Source: Liquorilactobacillus sucicola DSM 21376 = JCM 15457
GTDB taxonomy: Bacteria; Bacillota; Bacilli; Lactobacillales; Lactobacillaceae
Assembly: GCF_000612445.1 (NCBI RefSeq)
Contig: NZ_BALC01000003.1
Location: 62,001 to 126,000, forward strand
Direction of reading: 5' to 3'
DNA length: 64,000 bases
Of the stretch, positions 55,375-64,000 are shown in pieces. Under the pieces are notes generated by a model that was not told the DNA's origin, ran no database searches, and worked only from the letters and a program-made list of their open reading frames with translations. How positions within the stretch are numbered: the first letter of the stretch is position 1; each line of letters opens with the position of its first letter. A program made the translations under genes and the position numbers.

Positions 55375-56118
55375 ATGCTTAAATTGGAAAAACTTAACAA
55401 GAGTTTTGGTGAGCATCGTGCATTAGTCGATATCACAACGACTTTTCCTGAACATCAAACGACTGTGATTTTAGGACCATCTGGTTCAGGAAAGTCAACC
55501 TTGTTGCGCTCACTTAATCTTTTGGAACGACCAGAATCTGGCAAGTACTTCTTTGATGACGATGTTTTTGATTTTGCCGAAGGGATCTCAGTCAAGGATA
55601 CGCTTAATATTCGGAAACAAACTGAGATGGTGTTTCAAGGTTACAATCTTTTCCCGCATCTAACAGTTCTGAAAAATATCATGGAGGGACCAGTCCAAGT
55701 GCTGCACAGGCCCAAAGCTGATGTTGAGAAGGAGGCACATGCTCTGCTGGCAAAGGTTGGTTTGGCTGATAAAGCGGATGTCTATCCTAATCAGCTATCA
55801 GGTGGTCAGGCACAACGTGTGGCAATTGCACGTTCGCTGGCAATGCAGCCAAAATATATTTTATTGGACGAGCCTACCAGCGCACTCGATCCAGAGTTGG
55901 AGTTAGAAGTACTTAAGGTTTTGAAACAAATTTCAACAGAAAAACGTTCAATGATTATTGTGACACATAACATGGCATTTGCCCGTGAGGTTGCGGATAA
56001 GATCATCTTTGTTGAAGATGGACATATCTTATTTGATGGACCGAATGAGAGATTCTTTAAAACTGATAACAAAAGAATTGCAGATTTTATTTCAGCAATG
56101 ACATTTGCAAATATTTAA
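55375..56118 (+). CDS. Amino-acid ABC transporter ATPase
   Basis: 247 residues. Walker A GPSGSGKSTLLRSLN (about residue 33), signature LSGGQAQRVAIARSLA, Walker B YILLDEPTSALDPE and the switch histidine IVTHNM are intact. It powers the permease encoded just upstream. As the only amino-acid-type ATPase in the window it might also serve the ATPase-less permease at 33324, which is speculative. Confidence 0.95.
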   Translation: MLKLEKLNKSFGEHRALVDITTTFPEHQTTVILGPSGSGKSTLLRSLNLLERPESGKYFFDDDVFDFAEGISVKDTLNIRKQTEMVFQGYNLFPHLTVLKNIMEGPVQVLHRPKADVEKEAHALLAKVGLADKADVYPNQLSGGQAQRVAIARSLAMQPKYILLDEPTSALDPELELEVLKVLKQISTEKRSMIIVTHNMAFAREVADKIIFVEDGHILFDGPNERFFKTDNKRIADFISAMTFANI

Positions 56119-56133
56119 AAAAGGTGGAGAAAA

Positions 56134-56946
56134 ATGAAATTAAACAAATTGTTCAAAAAAGCATTCGTAGTAGCCAATGTTTTAGCGGCAGGGGTCGTAC
56201 TGGCGGCCTGCTCATCCAACAGCAAATCAAGTTCAAAGGATAGCTACAAGTCAGAGCTTAACCAGAAAGGGACTTTAACGATAGGACTGGAAGGCACCTA
56301 TTCACCATATTCTTATCGTAAAGATGGCAAATTAACTGGTTTTGAAGTTGAATTGGGAAATAAACTTGCAAGGGAAATGGGACTAAAGGCTAAATTTGTT
56401 CCTACAAAGTGGGATGGTTTAGTAGCTGGGTTAGGGAGCAACAAATATGATGTTGTATTAAACAATATAACTGCCACGCCGGCTCGGGCTAAGAGCTATA
56501 TTTTCTCCAAGCCATATATCTATTCGCGCTATGCGCTGATTACGCGGCAAGGTGATGACAGCATCAAGACGCTCAAGGACGTTAAAGGCAAAAAATTGGC
56601 TGAAGGAACTGGAACTAACAATGAACTCGTTGCCAAACAAAATGGTGCAACGATTGTTCCTTCGGGTGATTTTGTAACAAGTCTTTCATTGATCAGGCAA
56701 AAACGTGTTGATGCAACAGTCAATGCTCGTGAAGCATGGTACTCATATAAGAAGACTAACTCAACTGAAGGGTTGGTATATCATGATGTTTCATCTGAAA
56801 AGGAACCAGCTAAGATCGTTGGTTTATTTAACAAGAAATCAACTAAATTGCGTTCTGAAACGAACAAGGCTTTGAAGACTTTGCGGGCAGATGGAACATT
56901 GAAAAAATTGTCTCAAAAATACTTTGGTGCTGATATTACAGAGTAA
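56134..56946 (+). CDS. Amino-acid ABC transporter binding lipoprotein (family 3)
   Basis: 270 residues. The signal peptide ends in VVLAAC with lipid-anchor Cys26 and a Ser/Lys linker. SBP family 3 blocks: LTIGLEGTYSPYSYRKDGKLTGFEVELGNKLA (in parts), DVVLNNITATPARAKSY and GTGTNNELVAKQNGATIV. It captures the amino acid outside the membrane. It is the third gene of the transporter set and is followed by a terminator. Confidence 0.94.
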   Translation: MKLNKLFKKAFVVANVLAAGVVLAACSSNSKSSSKDSYKSELNQKGTLTIGLEGTYSPYSYRKDGKLTGFEVELGNKLAREMGLKAKFVPTKWDGLVAGLGSNKYDVVLNNITATPARAKSYIFSKPYIYSRYALITRQGDDSIKTLKDVKGKKLAEGTGTNNELVAKQNGATIVPSGDFVTSLSLIRQKRVDATVNAREAWYSYKKTNSTEGLVYHDVSSEKEPAKIVGLFNKKSTKLRSETNKALKTLRADGTLKKLSQKYFGADITE

Positions 56947-57025
56947 AAAACTAGAAGAATACTGATGCTAGTGTGGCATACGTTTATACGAAATAATAAG
57001 CGAGCTAGGTCAAGCGTTAATTTTG

Positions 57026-57081
57026 AAGTGCTTCAGAATTGTTAGACAAAGAGTCTAGTGATTGTGAGGCACTTTTTTATA
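57026..57081 (+). terminator. Terminator after the amino-acid transporter
   Basis: AAGTGCTTCA...GTTAGAC folds onto GTCTAGTGATTGTGAGGCACTT, a long stem with a few wobbles and a small loop, followed by a T-run. Confidence 0.8.
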
Positions 57082-57190
57082 CCAGCACTTGTGTGTGAAA
57101 AGTGCTTAAGCATCTTCTTGGAGTTTTATAAAATAGTAGGGTAAGATTGACTTAGAGTAAAGCCCTTACAAGCGAAAGGAGATTGATAAC

Positions 57191-57823
57191 ATGGCATATA
57201 CGCTTCCTGATTTGCCGTATGATTACAGTGCACTAGAACCTTATATTGATGAGCAGACAATGCGTCTTCATCACGATAAACACCATCAAACCTATGTTAA
57301 TAATCTGAATGCAGCTTTAAAGGATCATCCTGAGTTATCTGAACTTCCAGTAGAAGACTTGGTACGACAGTTGGATAAGGTTCCTGAAGGAATTAAAAAG
57401 GCTGTGCGCAACGGCGGCGGTGGGCACGCTAATCACTCACTTTTCTGGAAATTACTTTCGCCGCATTTTGACACAGCACCAGAGGGAGCTTTGCGGACTG
57501 CAATTGAACAGAGGTTCGGCGACCTTGAGAAATTTAAACAACAATTTACGGAAGCAGCATTGAGTGTTTTCGGCTCAGGTTGGGCATGGCTTGTAAAAGA
57601 CAATGCAGGTGAGTTGAAGATCGTCACGACACCTAACCAAGATTCACCATTGTCTGATGGCCTATTCCCGGTTCTAGGACTTGATGTTTGGGAACATGCG
57701 TACTACCTAAAATATCAAAACCGCAGACCAGAATACGTTGAAGCTTTCTGGCATATTGTTAATTGGCATGAGGCTGCCCGTCTTTTTGACAGTGAGTTAG
57801 CTGAAACCGGTTCAAAAAAATAA
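57191..57823 (+). CDS. sodA: Superoxide dismutase (Mn/Fe type)
   Basis: 210 residues. Metal ligands: His27 (in MRLHHDKHH), the second His in [11 protein letters not shown] (about 82), Asp (about 168) and His (about 172) in [24 protein letters not shown] and the closing [14 protein letters not shown] are typical. It converts superoxide to peroxide and oxygen. It stands alone with AAAGGAG before the ATG. Mn or Fe preference cannot be fixed by eye; Mn is usual in lactic acid bacteria. Confidence 0.96.
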   Translation: MAYTLPDLPYDYSALEPYIDEQTMRLHHDKHHQTYVNNLNAALKDHPELSELPVEDLVRQLDKVPEGIKKAVRNGGGGHANHSLFWKLLSPHFDTAPEGALRTAIEQRFGDLEKFKQQFTEAALSVFGSGWAWLVKDNAGELKIVTTPNQDSPLSDGLFPVLGLDVWEHAYYLKYQNRRPEYVEAFWHIVNWHEAARLFDSELAETGSKK

Positions 57824-57832
57824 ATAAAGCAC

Positions 57833-57861
57833 TTGCAAAAATTTTTAAAAAGTAGTAAAAT
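57833..57861 (+). promoter_or_regulatory. Promoter of the licT operon
   Basis: TTGCAA (57833-57838), 17-base spacer, TAAAAT (57856-57861). Transcription would begin just before the RAT sequence at 57875. A two-mismatch cre, TGAAACCGGTTCAA (57802-57815), lies upstream. Confidence 0.75.
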
Positions 57862-57874
57862 TCTAGTTGTCGAA

Positions 57875-57970
57875 GGATTGTTACCGCTATCAAAAGTGGG
57901 CAAAACCTGTCGCAGATTGGATGTGTGGGCCAGCGATGGTTTATACGAAGGTTTGTGTACAGGTTTTTTT
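57875..57970 (+). promoter_or_regulatory. RAT antiterminator site and overlapping terminator before licT
   Basis: GGATTGTTACCGCTAT...GGGCAAAACCT (57875-57908) matches the ribonucleic antiterminator of the BglG/LicT family. AAAACCTGT (57902-57910) can instead pair with ACAGGTTTT (57959-57967) to form a terminator with a T-run. LicT binding would let the polymerase through to licT itself, giving auto-control. Confidence 0.85.
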
Positions 57971-58000
57971 ATATCATTATTTGGAATCCGGGGAGAATCT

Positions 58001-58855
58001 ATGAAGGTTAAACAGGTTTTTAATAATAATGTTCTTTTAGCAACGCAAGGCGAGCAGGAAGTGGTACTGGTCGGACGCGGGATTGGATTTAAGAAAAAAG
58101 CGGGGATGCCTATCGAAAGAGACAGGATTAGTCAGGTATTTGCGCCAACTGATGATAAATGGTTCACGTTGTTTCACGATTTGGTTCAAAGTATTTCACC
58201 GGAATACCTTGAATTATCAGCGCGGATAATTCAACAGGCAGAAAAAATGCTGAATACAAAGTTCAATGATTATTTATTAATATCTTTGACTGACCATCTT
58301 GATTTTGCGGTCACCAGATATAAGCAAGGGATGCAGATTCATAACGAAATTCTCTGGGAAATAAAGAACTACTACCCAGGAGAGTATCAGGCAGCAGTGG
58401 AGGCACTGCAAATCGTCAAGCAGCAGTTGGAGGTGGAATTACCAGAAGATGAGGCTGGTTTCATTGCAATAAAGTTTCTTGAAAGCAGTGTTGATCACCC
58501 ACAGAGCAGTGAGACAGTTAAGATGACTAGACTGATTGGCGATATTGTGCAGATTGTTCAGTATCAACTGCAGATCAAACTTGATCCAGACACCATGAGT
58601 TATCGGCGCTTTTTAGTTCACTTGCGTTTTTTGGCCGAACGTGTTTTGCAGAAAAAGGTCAATGAAGCTGGTAGTGATGATGAGTTTTTATTTCAGCACT
58701 TGGTTCAAAAATATCCAACGTCATATGAGTGCACCAAAAAGGTAGCAGCTTTTATCAGTAAGAAATTGCAGATTGAGCTTTCAATCAATGAGCAGATCTA
58801 TTTAACAATGCATGTACAGCGAATTTTAGATGATGTGAATAAAAAAACTGAATAG
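58001..58855 (+). CDS. licT: BglG/LicT family transcription antiterminator
   Basis: 284 residues from ATG 58001 after GGGGAG; the open frame starts earlier but runs through the RAT/terminator. Residues 1-55 are the RNA-binding domain (KVKQVFNNNVLLATQ, VGRGIGFKKKAG). Two PRD domains follow, with regulatory histidines in LTDHLDFAVTRYKQG, NEILWEIKNYYPGEY, FLVHLRFLAERVL and LTMHVQRIL. PTS phosphorylation of these histidines controls activity. It binds the two RAT sites here, before itself and before the PTS gene. Confidence 0.93.
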   Translation: MKVKQVFNNNVLLATQGEQEVVLVGRGIGFKKKAGMPIERDRISQVFAPTDDKWFTLFHDLVQSISPEYLELSARIIQQAEKMLNTKFNDYLLISLTDHLDFAVTRYKQGMQIHNEILWEIKNYYPGEYQAAVEALQIVKQQLEVELPEDEAGFIAIKFLESSVDHPQSSETVKMTRLIGDIVQIVQYQLQIKLDPDTMSYRRFLVHLRFLAERVLQKKVNEAGSDDEFLFQHLVQKYPTSYECTKKVAAFISKKLQIELSINEQIYLTMHVQRILDDVNKKTE

Positions 58856-58858
58856 AAG

Positions 58859-58947
58859 GGATTGTAACTATTAAATTAGGCAAAACCCAAGTCAATATGA
58901 GATCCAGACCTTTTAGTCTGAATTTGATATCGACTTGGGTTTTTATT
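58859..58947 (+). promoter_or_regulatory. Second RAT site and terminator, between licT and the PTS gene
   Basis: GGATTGTAACTATTAA...AGGCAAAACCC (58859-58888) is a RAT. AAACCCAAGTC (58883-58893) pairs with GACTTGGGTTT (58932-58942) followed by T-rich sequence, the competing terminator. It makes PTS expression dependent on active LicT. Confidence 0.85.
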
Positions 58948-58974
58948 TTAAAAATAATTTTAGGGGTGAAAAAT

Positions 58975-60789
58975 ATGGATTACGAAAAATTAGCAGCAGA
59001 TATTGTAAAAGATATTGGTGGAAAAGAAAATATTAATACTGCGTGGCACTGTGCAACACGTCTCAGATTTAAATTAAAGGATGAATCAAAAGCAAATACA
59101 CAAAAGATTGAGGATCTAGACGGCGTGATCACAGTAGTGCAGTCTGCGGGACAATATCAAATAGTTGTCGGCAATGCAGTCGCAAATGTTTTTAATGCTT
59201 TAGCCAAGCAGACTGGTTTGGAGGATGAAGTTCAGAATACACAATCGCAAGAAAAAGAGAAGAATATCATCAATCGGTTTATTGCATTTATTTCGGGAAC
59301 TTTTACTCCCTTTCTAGGTGCATTGGCGGGTGCCGGGATTTTAAAAGGATTACTGGCATTATTTGTAGCATTCAACTGGATGAACACGACAAGTGGGACG
59401 TATGTAATTTTATATGCTGCCGGCGATGCTTTGTTCAACTTCTTGCCAATATTCCTTGCATTCACAGCTGCTAAACGGTTAAATGTCAATCAGTTTGTTG
59501 CAGTTGCGCTGGCTGCTGCACTAGTGTATCCAACACTCGTCACAGCTGCTTCTAAAGCACAGACACTGCATTTTATGGGGATTCCGGTTATTCCGACAAC
59601 TTATACTTCATCAGTTATTCCAATTCTTTTGGCTGTGTGGGTCTTGTCATTTATTGAACCAGTCTTGAATAAGTTTTTCCCTGAGGCTGTGAGAAATATT
59701 TTTACACCGTTATTTTCATTAGCCATTATGGTTCCCCTAACAATGCTTGTTGTCGGCCCGTTAGGATCATCTGTCGGTAATGTTTTGTCAACGCTTGTTT
59801 CAACGCTCTATAACTTTGCTCCAGCTTTAGCCGGTGCCATCATGGGTGCTTTCTGGCAAGTCTTTGTAATTTTCGGAGTACATTGGACTTTTGTTCCAGT
59901 AATGATGAATAACATTAGTAAGTTGGGTTATGATCCATTATTACCAATTCTATGTGCAGCTGTTATTTCTCAGGCTGGTGCGGCCTTGGGGATTTTCTTG
60001 AAGACAAAAAACAAAAAGCAAAAAGCACTGGCTGGGTCAGGGGTTATTACCGGTATCTTTGGAATTACTGAACCGATTATTTACGGATTGACTTTGAAGC
60101 TAAAACGACCGTTCATATGTGCAGTTATCGCTGGTGGAATCGGCGGCGCAATTATTGGCGGATTCCAAGTTAGAGCTAGTTCTTTCACACTTCCTAGTTT
60201 GTTGGCTATTCCAACGTATATTGGCAAAGGCTTCGTTGGTTCTTTGATTGGAATTGCAGTATCATTTGTTCTAGGTGCAGTACTGACATATTTATTTGGC
60301 ATGAGCAAGAACACTAATCAGGTAAATGATCAGAATCTGGATAAATTGGTTGCTCCAGTTAAAGGTACGATTATTCCCTTAACAAGTGTTAAAGATGAAG
60401 TGTTTGCATCAGAAGCTATGGGTAAGGGTATCGCAATCGTGCCAACTGATAATAAGATTGTTTCACCAGTTAGTGGAACGGTCAGTGCGGTTTATCCAAC
60501 AGGACATGCGATTGGAATTGTTTCGAATCAGGGAGCCGAAATTTTACTTCACATTGGGATAGACACGGTAAAATTAGATGGAAAATATTTTGAAACTAAA
60601 GTTAAACAAGGCCAGCATGTTAGTCAAGGAGAAGAATTGATTGCATTTGATTCTGAGAAGATTAAAGCAGCAGGGTACGACAACACTGTTATGATGGTCA
60701 TTACAAATACTAAGCAATACGAAGTAGATAGTACGAATGAAACTGCAGCAGATCAGAACACCGTTTTGACGTTGCAATTATTAAAATAA
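58975..60789 (+). CDS. bglP: Beta-glucoside PTS EIIBCA
   Basis: 604 residues from ATG 58975, with AGGGGTG upstream; the open frame starts at 58897 within the terminator. Order B-C-A: EIIB with phospho-Cys26 in NTAWHCATRLRF; EIIC with about ten helices, including GVHWTFVPVMMNNI and GITEPIIYGL; EIIA with the phospho-His in ILLHIGIDTVKLDG. It imports and phosphorylates aryl- or alkyl-beta-glucosides such as salicin or cellobiose. Controlled by LicT. The GH1 enzyme that cleaves the product is the next gene. Confidence 0.93.
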   Translation: MDYEKLAADIVKDIGGKENINTAWHCATRLRFKLKDESKANTQKIEDLDGVITVVQSAGQYQIVVGNAVANVFNALAKQTGLEDEVQNTQSQEKEKNIINRFIAFISGTFTPFLGALAGAGILKGLLALFVAFNWMNTTSGTYVILYAAGDALFNFLPIFLAFTAAKRLNVNQFVAVALAAALVYPTLVTAASKAQTLHFMGIPVIPTTYTSSVIPILLAVWVLSFIEPVLNKFFPEAVRNIFTPLFSLAIMVPLTMLVVGPLGSSVGNVLSTLVSTLYNFAPALAGAIMGAFWQVFVIFGVHWTFVPVMMNNISKLGYDPLLPILCAAVISQAGAALGIFLKTKNKKQKALAGSGVITGIFGITEPIIYGLTLKLKRPFICAVIAGGIGGAIIGGFQVRASSFTLPSLLAIPTYIGKGFVGSLIGIAVSFVLGAVLTYLFGMSKNTNQVNDQNLDKLVAPVKGTIIPLTSVKDEVFASEAMGKGIAIVPTDNKIVSPVSGTVSAVYPTGHAIGIVSNQGAEILLHIGIDTVKLDGKYFETKVKQGQHVSQGEELIAFDSEKIKAAGYDNTVMMVITNTKQYEVDSTNETAADQNTVLTLQLLK

Positions 60790-62271
<1,482 letters not shown>

Positions 62272-62311
62272 AAAGATTAATCAGATACAGTGATTATTAT
62301 ATAAGTGAGGA

Positions 62312-62356
62312 AGGGTCTGTGCCAAAAGTTAAATTTTGGCATAGACCCTCTTTTTT
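62312..62356 (+). terminator. Terminator after the beta-glucoside operon
   Basis: AGGGTCTGTGCCAAAA (62312-62327) pairs with TTTTGGCATAGACCCT (62334-62349), one wobble, followed by a T-run. Confidence 0.9.
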
Positions 62357-62466
62357 CCGTATAAACGTGTTCCATAAGTTAAAATTCTCTGTCCATTTCG
62401 AATTACTCATAGCAAAGTACACGCTATGTTCGTAATTTCGAGTTAGTACTCAAATTTTCCCGACTT
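62355..62466 (+). repeat. Dispersed intergenic repeat, copy B
   Basis: Aligns with copy A at 37708-37819 (start TTCCGTATAAACGTG, end CCCGACTT). It lies immediately behind a strong terminator in a 646-base gap. The rest of the gap, to 62917, contains only the hairpin listed next and no gene that I can see. Confidence 0.65.
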
Positions 62467-62754
62467 ATGTCACACCCCCTTTCGCAAACGCCGTTTCAAC
62501 TAAAAACAACTATCATGCCTGAAGTGGCAGCAAAACATGAAAATAAAGATAGATATTCGCTTTCTCAGTTGGAATCAGAAACTACTTGAATTTATTTTTG
62601 GGTTTCTTAAGCTCAATTGTTTGCTGCAATTTTGGGGGCAGACTATTTGCAAAGAAAAAGGACGTGTGACAGCAGAAAGTAAAAGATGTTCGGATAATAA
62701 AGCAGCAAACTGAACTATTACGAATAAATTTTTAAATAATCATATCAGAAAAAA

Positions 62755-62799
62755 GGCTAGCAGCGTAAAAATAAGAAAATTACAGCTACTAGTTTTTTA
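62755..62799 (+). terminator. Terminator-like hairpin before the permease
   Basis: GCTAGCAGCGTAA and TTACAGCTACTAG pair imperfectly, followed by a T-run. It may be an attenuator for the permease downstream or a leftover terminator. Confidence 0.55.
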
Positions 62800-62917
62800 T
62801 TGTTCATAATATAACGAAAATGTATTGCTATAATTAGCTTTATATAATAAAATGATTTATAAATACGAACTATTACACTTTTTGGGTGTAAAATGTTTAT
62901 TGTTAGGAGAAACTATT

Positions 62918-63994
62918 ATGCATTTTATAGCTGACTTAATGGCAGCACTTGGAGTTGTATTAAATGGGATTCCGCAAGGAATTATGGCAATGGGGTTGGG
63001 ATTTGCAGTTTTTCCAACTACCTTTTCATTCGTTTTTGCCTCAGCAATCAATGGATTCTATGGTTCTGTAGCGCCGCTTTCCTTTCAGGCAGAGTCATTA
63101 GCTTTGACTGGAAATTTAGGAAAGACGATACGTGAACGGACATCAATTATTTTTGGCGGTTCCCTGATTATGGTATTCATCGGAGTGACCGGAACTTTGA
63201 CCAAAATTGTTTCATACTTAGGAAACAATATTATGTCAGGTATGATGGCTGGTGTGGGACTCATGCTCGCTAAGATTGCAATTGAAATGACCAAAGAACA
63301 ACGCAAGATAGGGTGGATCTCAATTGCTTTGGCGGCAATAACATATTTGATAACCAAAGATCTGGTATGGACGATTACGGTCTCGGTTGTTTTATCTAGT
63401 CTATATGCAGTAAAAGTCGAACATTATCGGGCTGAACTTCCTGCATACGTTACAGAACGCAAGTTTAATTTTATGCGCCCGCAGTTTAATCTGCGAATTT
63501 TGCGTGGGGCACTTGGGCTAGCCTGTTTGAATATCGGAGCCAATATTTCTTATGGGTTGATCACAGGACAAATGACAGGGGTTAAGCCTAACCCTGTTAA
63601 CCTGAACTTATTGACGACAACACAGGCAATTGCTGATATGGGAACTAGTTTGTTGGGTGGAGCACCGGTTGAAACGATTATTTCAGCAACAGCTAGTGCC
63701 CCTGAACCTGTAATCGCAGGAATTATGATGATGTTGATCATGGCTGTGATCTTGTTTGCTGGCTGGCTCCCTAAAATCGGACGTTACGTTCCAAGCACTT
63801 CGATTGCAGGTTTCTTATTTATTTTGGGAGCGGTTGTCATATTCCCTGAAAATGCAGCGGCAGCTATGACGGGTTCAGGAATGACTATCGCTGCAATTAC
63901 ACTAGTAGTAACAGCTATTTTTGACCCATTTGCAGGTTTAGTAACAGGTGCTGCTTTAAAATTTGTTTTGCCATTATTAGGCTTGGGGGTATAA
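62918..63994 (+). CDS. Multi-spanning permease, NCS2 (xanthine/uracil) type likely
   Basis: 358 residues from ATG 62918, supported by AGGAGA; the frame also opens at 62852. Ten or more hydrophobic segments. NGFYGSVAPLSFQAESLALTGN, LGNNIMSGMMAGVGLMLAK and SLLGGAPVETIISATASAPEPVIAG (in parts) resemble the conserved loops of NCS2/AzgA-like permeases, though the protein is shorter than most (about 430). A purine or pyrimidine substrate is suggested, not proven. No purine riboswitch is seen upstream. Confidence 0.7.
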   Translation: MHFIADLMAALGVVLNGIPQGIMAMGLGFAVFPTTFSFVFASAINGFYGSVAPLSFQAESLALTGNLGKTIRERTSIIFGGSLIMVFIGVTGTLTKIVSYLGNNIMSGMMAGVGLMLAKIAIEMTKEQRKIGWISIALAAITYLITKDLVWTITVSVVLSSLYAVKVEHYRAELPAYVTERKFNFMRPQFNLRILRGALGLACLNIGANISYGLITGQMTGVKPNPVNLNLLTTTQAIADMGTSLLGGAPVETIISATASAPEPVIAGIMMMLIMAVILFAGWLPKIGRYVPSTSIAGFLFILGAVVIFPENAAAAMTGSGMTIAAITLVVTAIFDPFAGLVTGAALKFVLPLLGLGV

Positions 63995-64000
63995 CTGTTG

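Noticed and set aside
58896-58974. N-terminal extension of the PTS gene from 58897
   Set aside because: It runs through the RAT terminator; the ribosome site and EIIB homology support ATG 58975.

Overview
The window looks like chromosome from a motile, low-GC Gram-positive lactic acid bacterium, most likely a flagellated lactobacillus (Liquorilactobacillus or Ligilactobacillus type). Three things point there: a Firmicutes-style chemotaxis/flagellar block (CheC, FliY, TTG/GTG starts, sigma-D-like promoters); lactobacillus sugar modules (PTS, GH1 6-phospho-beta-glucosidases, LicT antitermination, T-box, Rgg, DUF4767 lipoprotein); and the rsmG-noc-parA-parB-DUF951-ychF-DUF1129 order typical of the oriC-proximal region of lactobacilli. 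The species call is inference.

Layout. 1-7149: end of a motility operon (cheA 3' end, cheC, cheY, cheW, fliM, fliY; then a sigma-28-type promoter and flgM, flgN, flgK, flgL). 7165-26615: about 19.5 kb of visibly AT-richer sugar genes. It holds an L-rhamnose pathway (AraC regulator, MFS, rhaB, rhaM, rhaA, rhaD, alcohol dehydrogenase), a DeoR-controlled galactitol-type PTS with a class II aldolase, and an AraC-MFS-GH78-ROK-GH1 operon. 27088-30934: motility resumes (flagellin with its own sigma-28-type promoter, flaG, fliD, a FliT-like gene, fliS). 30991-46000: accessory genes: EcsC-like protein and lipoprotein, an ABC permease and binding protein without ATPase, two ArsR regulators with a GST and an MFS, Rgg plus MFS, assorted enzymes, HxlR plus oxidoreductase, and a graveyard of MazF, integrase and IS1182 fragments. 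46103-53045: DHA2 exporter, then chromosome-partition and housekeeping genes. 53097-56946: a methionine-specifier T-box controlling a cystathionine synthase/lyase and a complete amino-acid ABC transporter. 57191-62271: superoxide dismutase and a LicT-RAT-controlled beta-glucoside PTS operon. 62918-63994: putative permease.

How the genes work together. The sugar island suits growth on plant rhamnosyl-glucosides: an intracellular GH78 enzyme would release L-rhamnose for RhaM/A/B/D, while a ROK kinase and a GH1 enzyme would handle the beta-glucoside half. cre-like sites precede the rhamnose MFS, the alcohol dehydrogenase and the PTS operon, which suggests catabolite control.

A striking property of the window is repeated single-base loss. 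cheA, flgK, rhaB, the class II aldolase, a lipoprotein and a quinone oxidoreductase each become full length if one base is restored, and a glutamine amidotransferase carries one in-frame TAG. Either the assembly has indel errors or several pathways, including motility, are genuinely broken. Raw reads would decide. No rRNA, tRNA or CRISPR array was seen.
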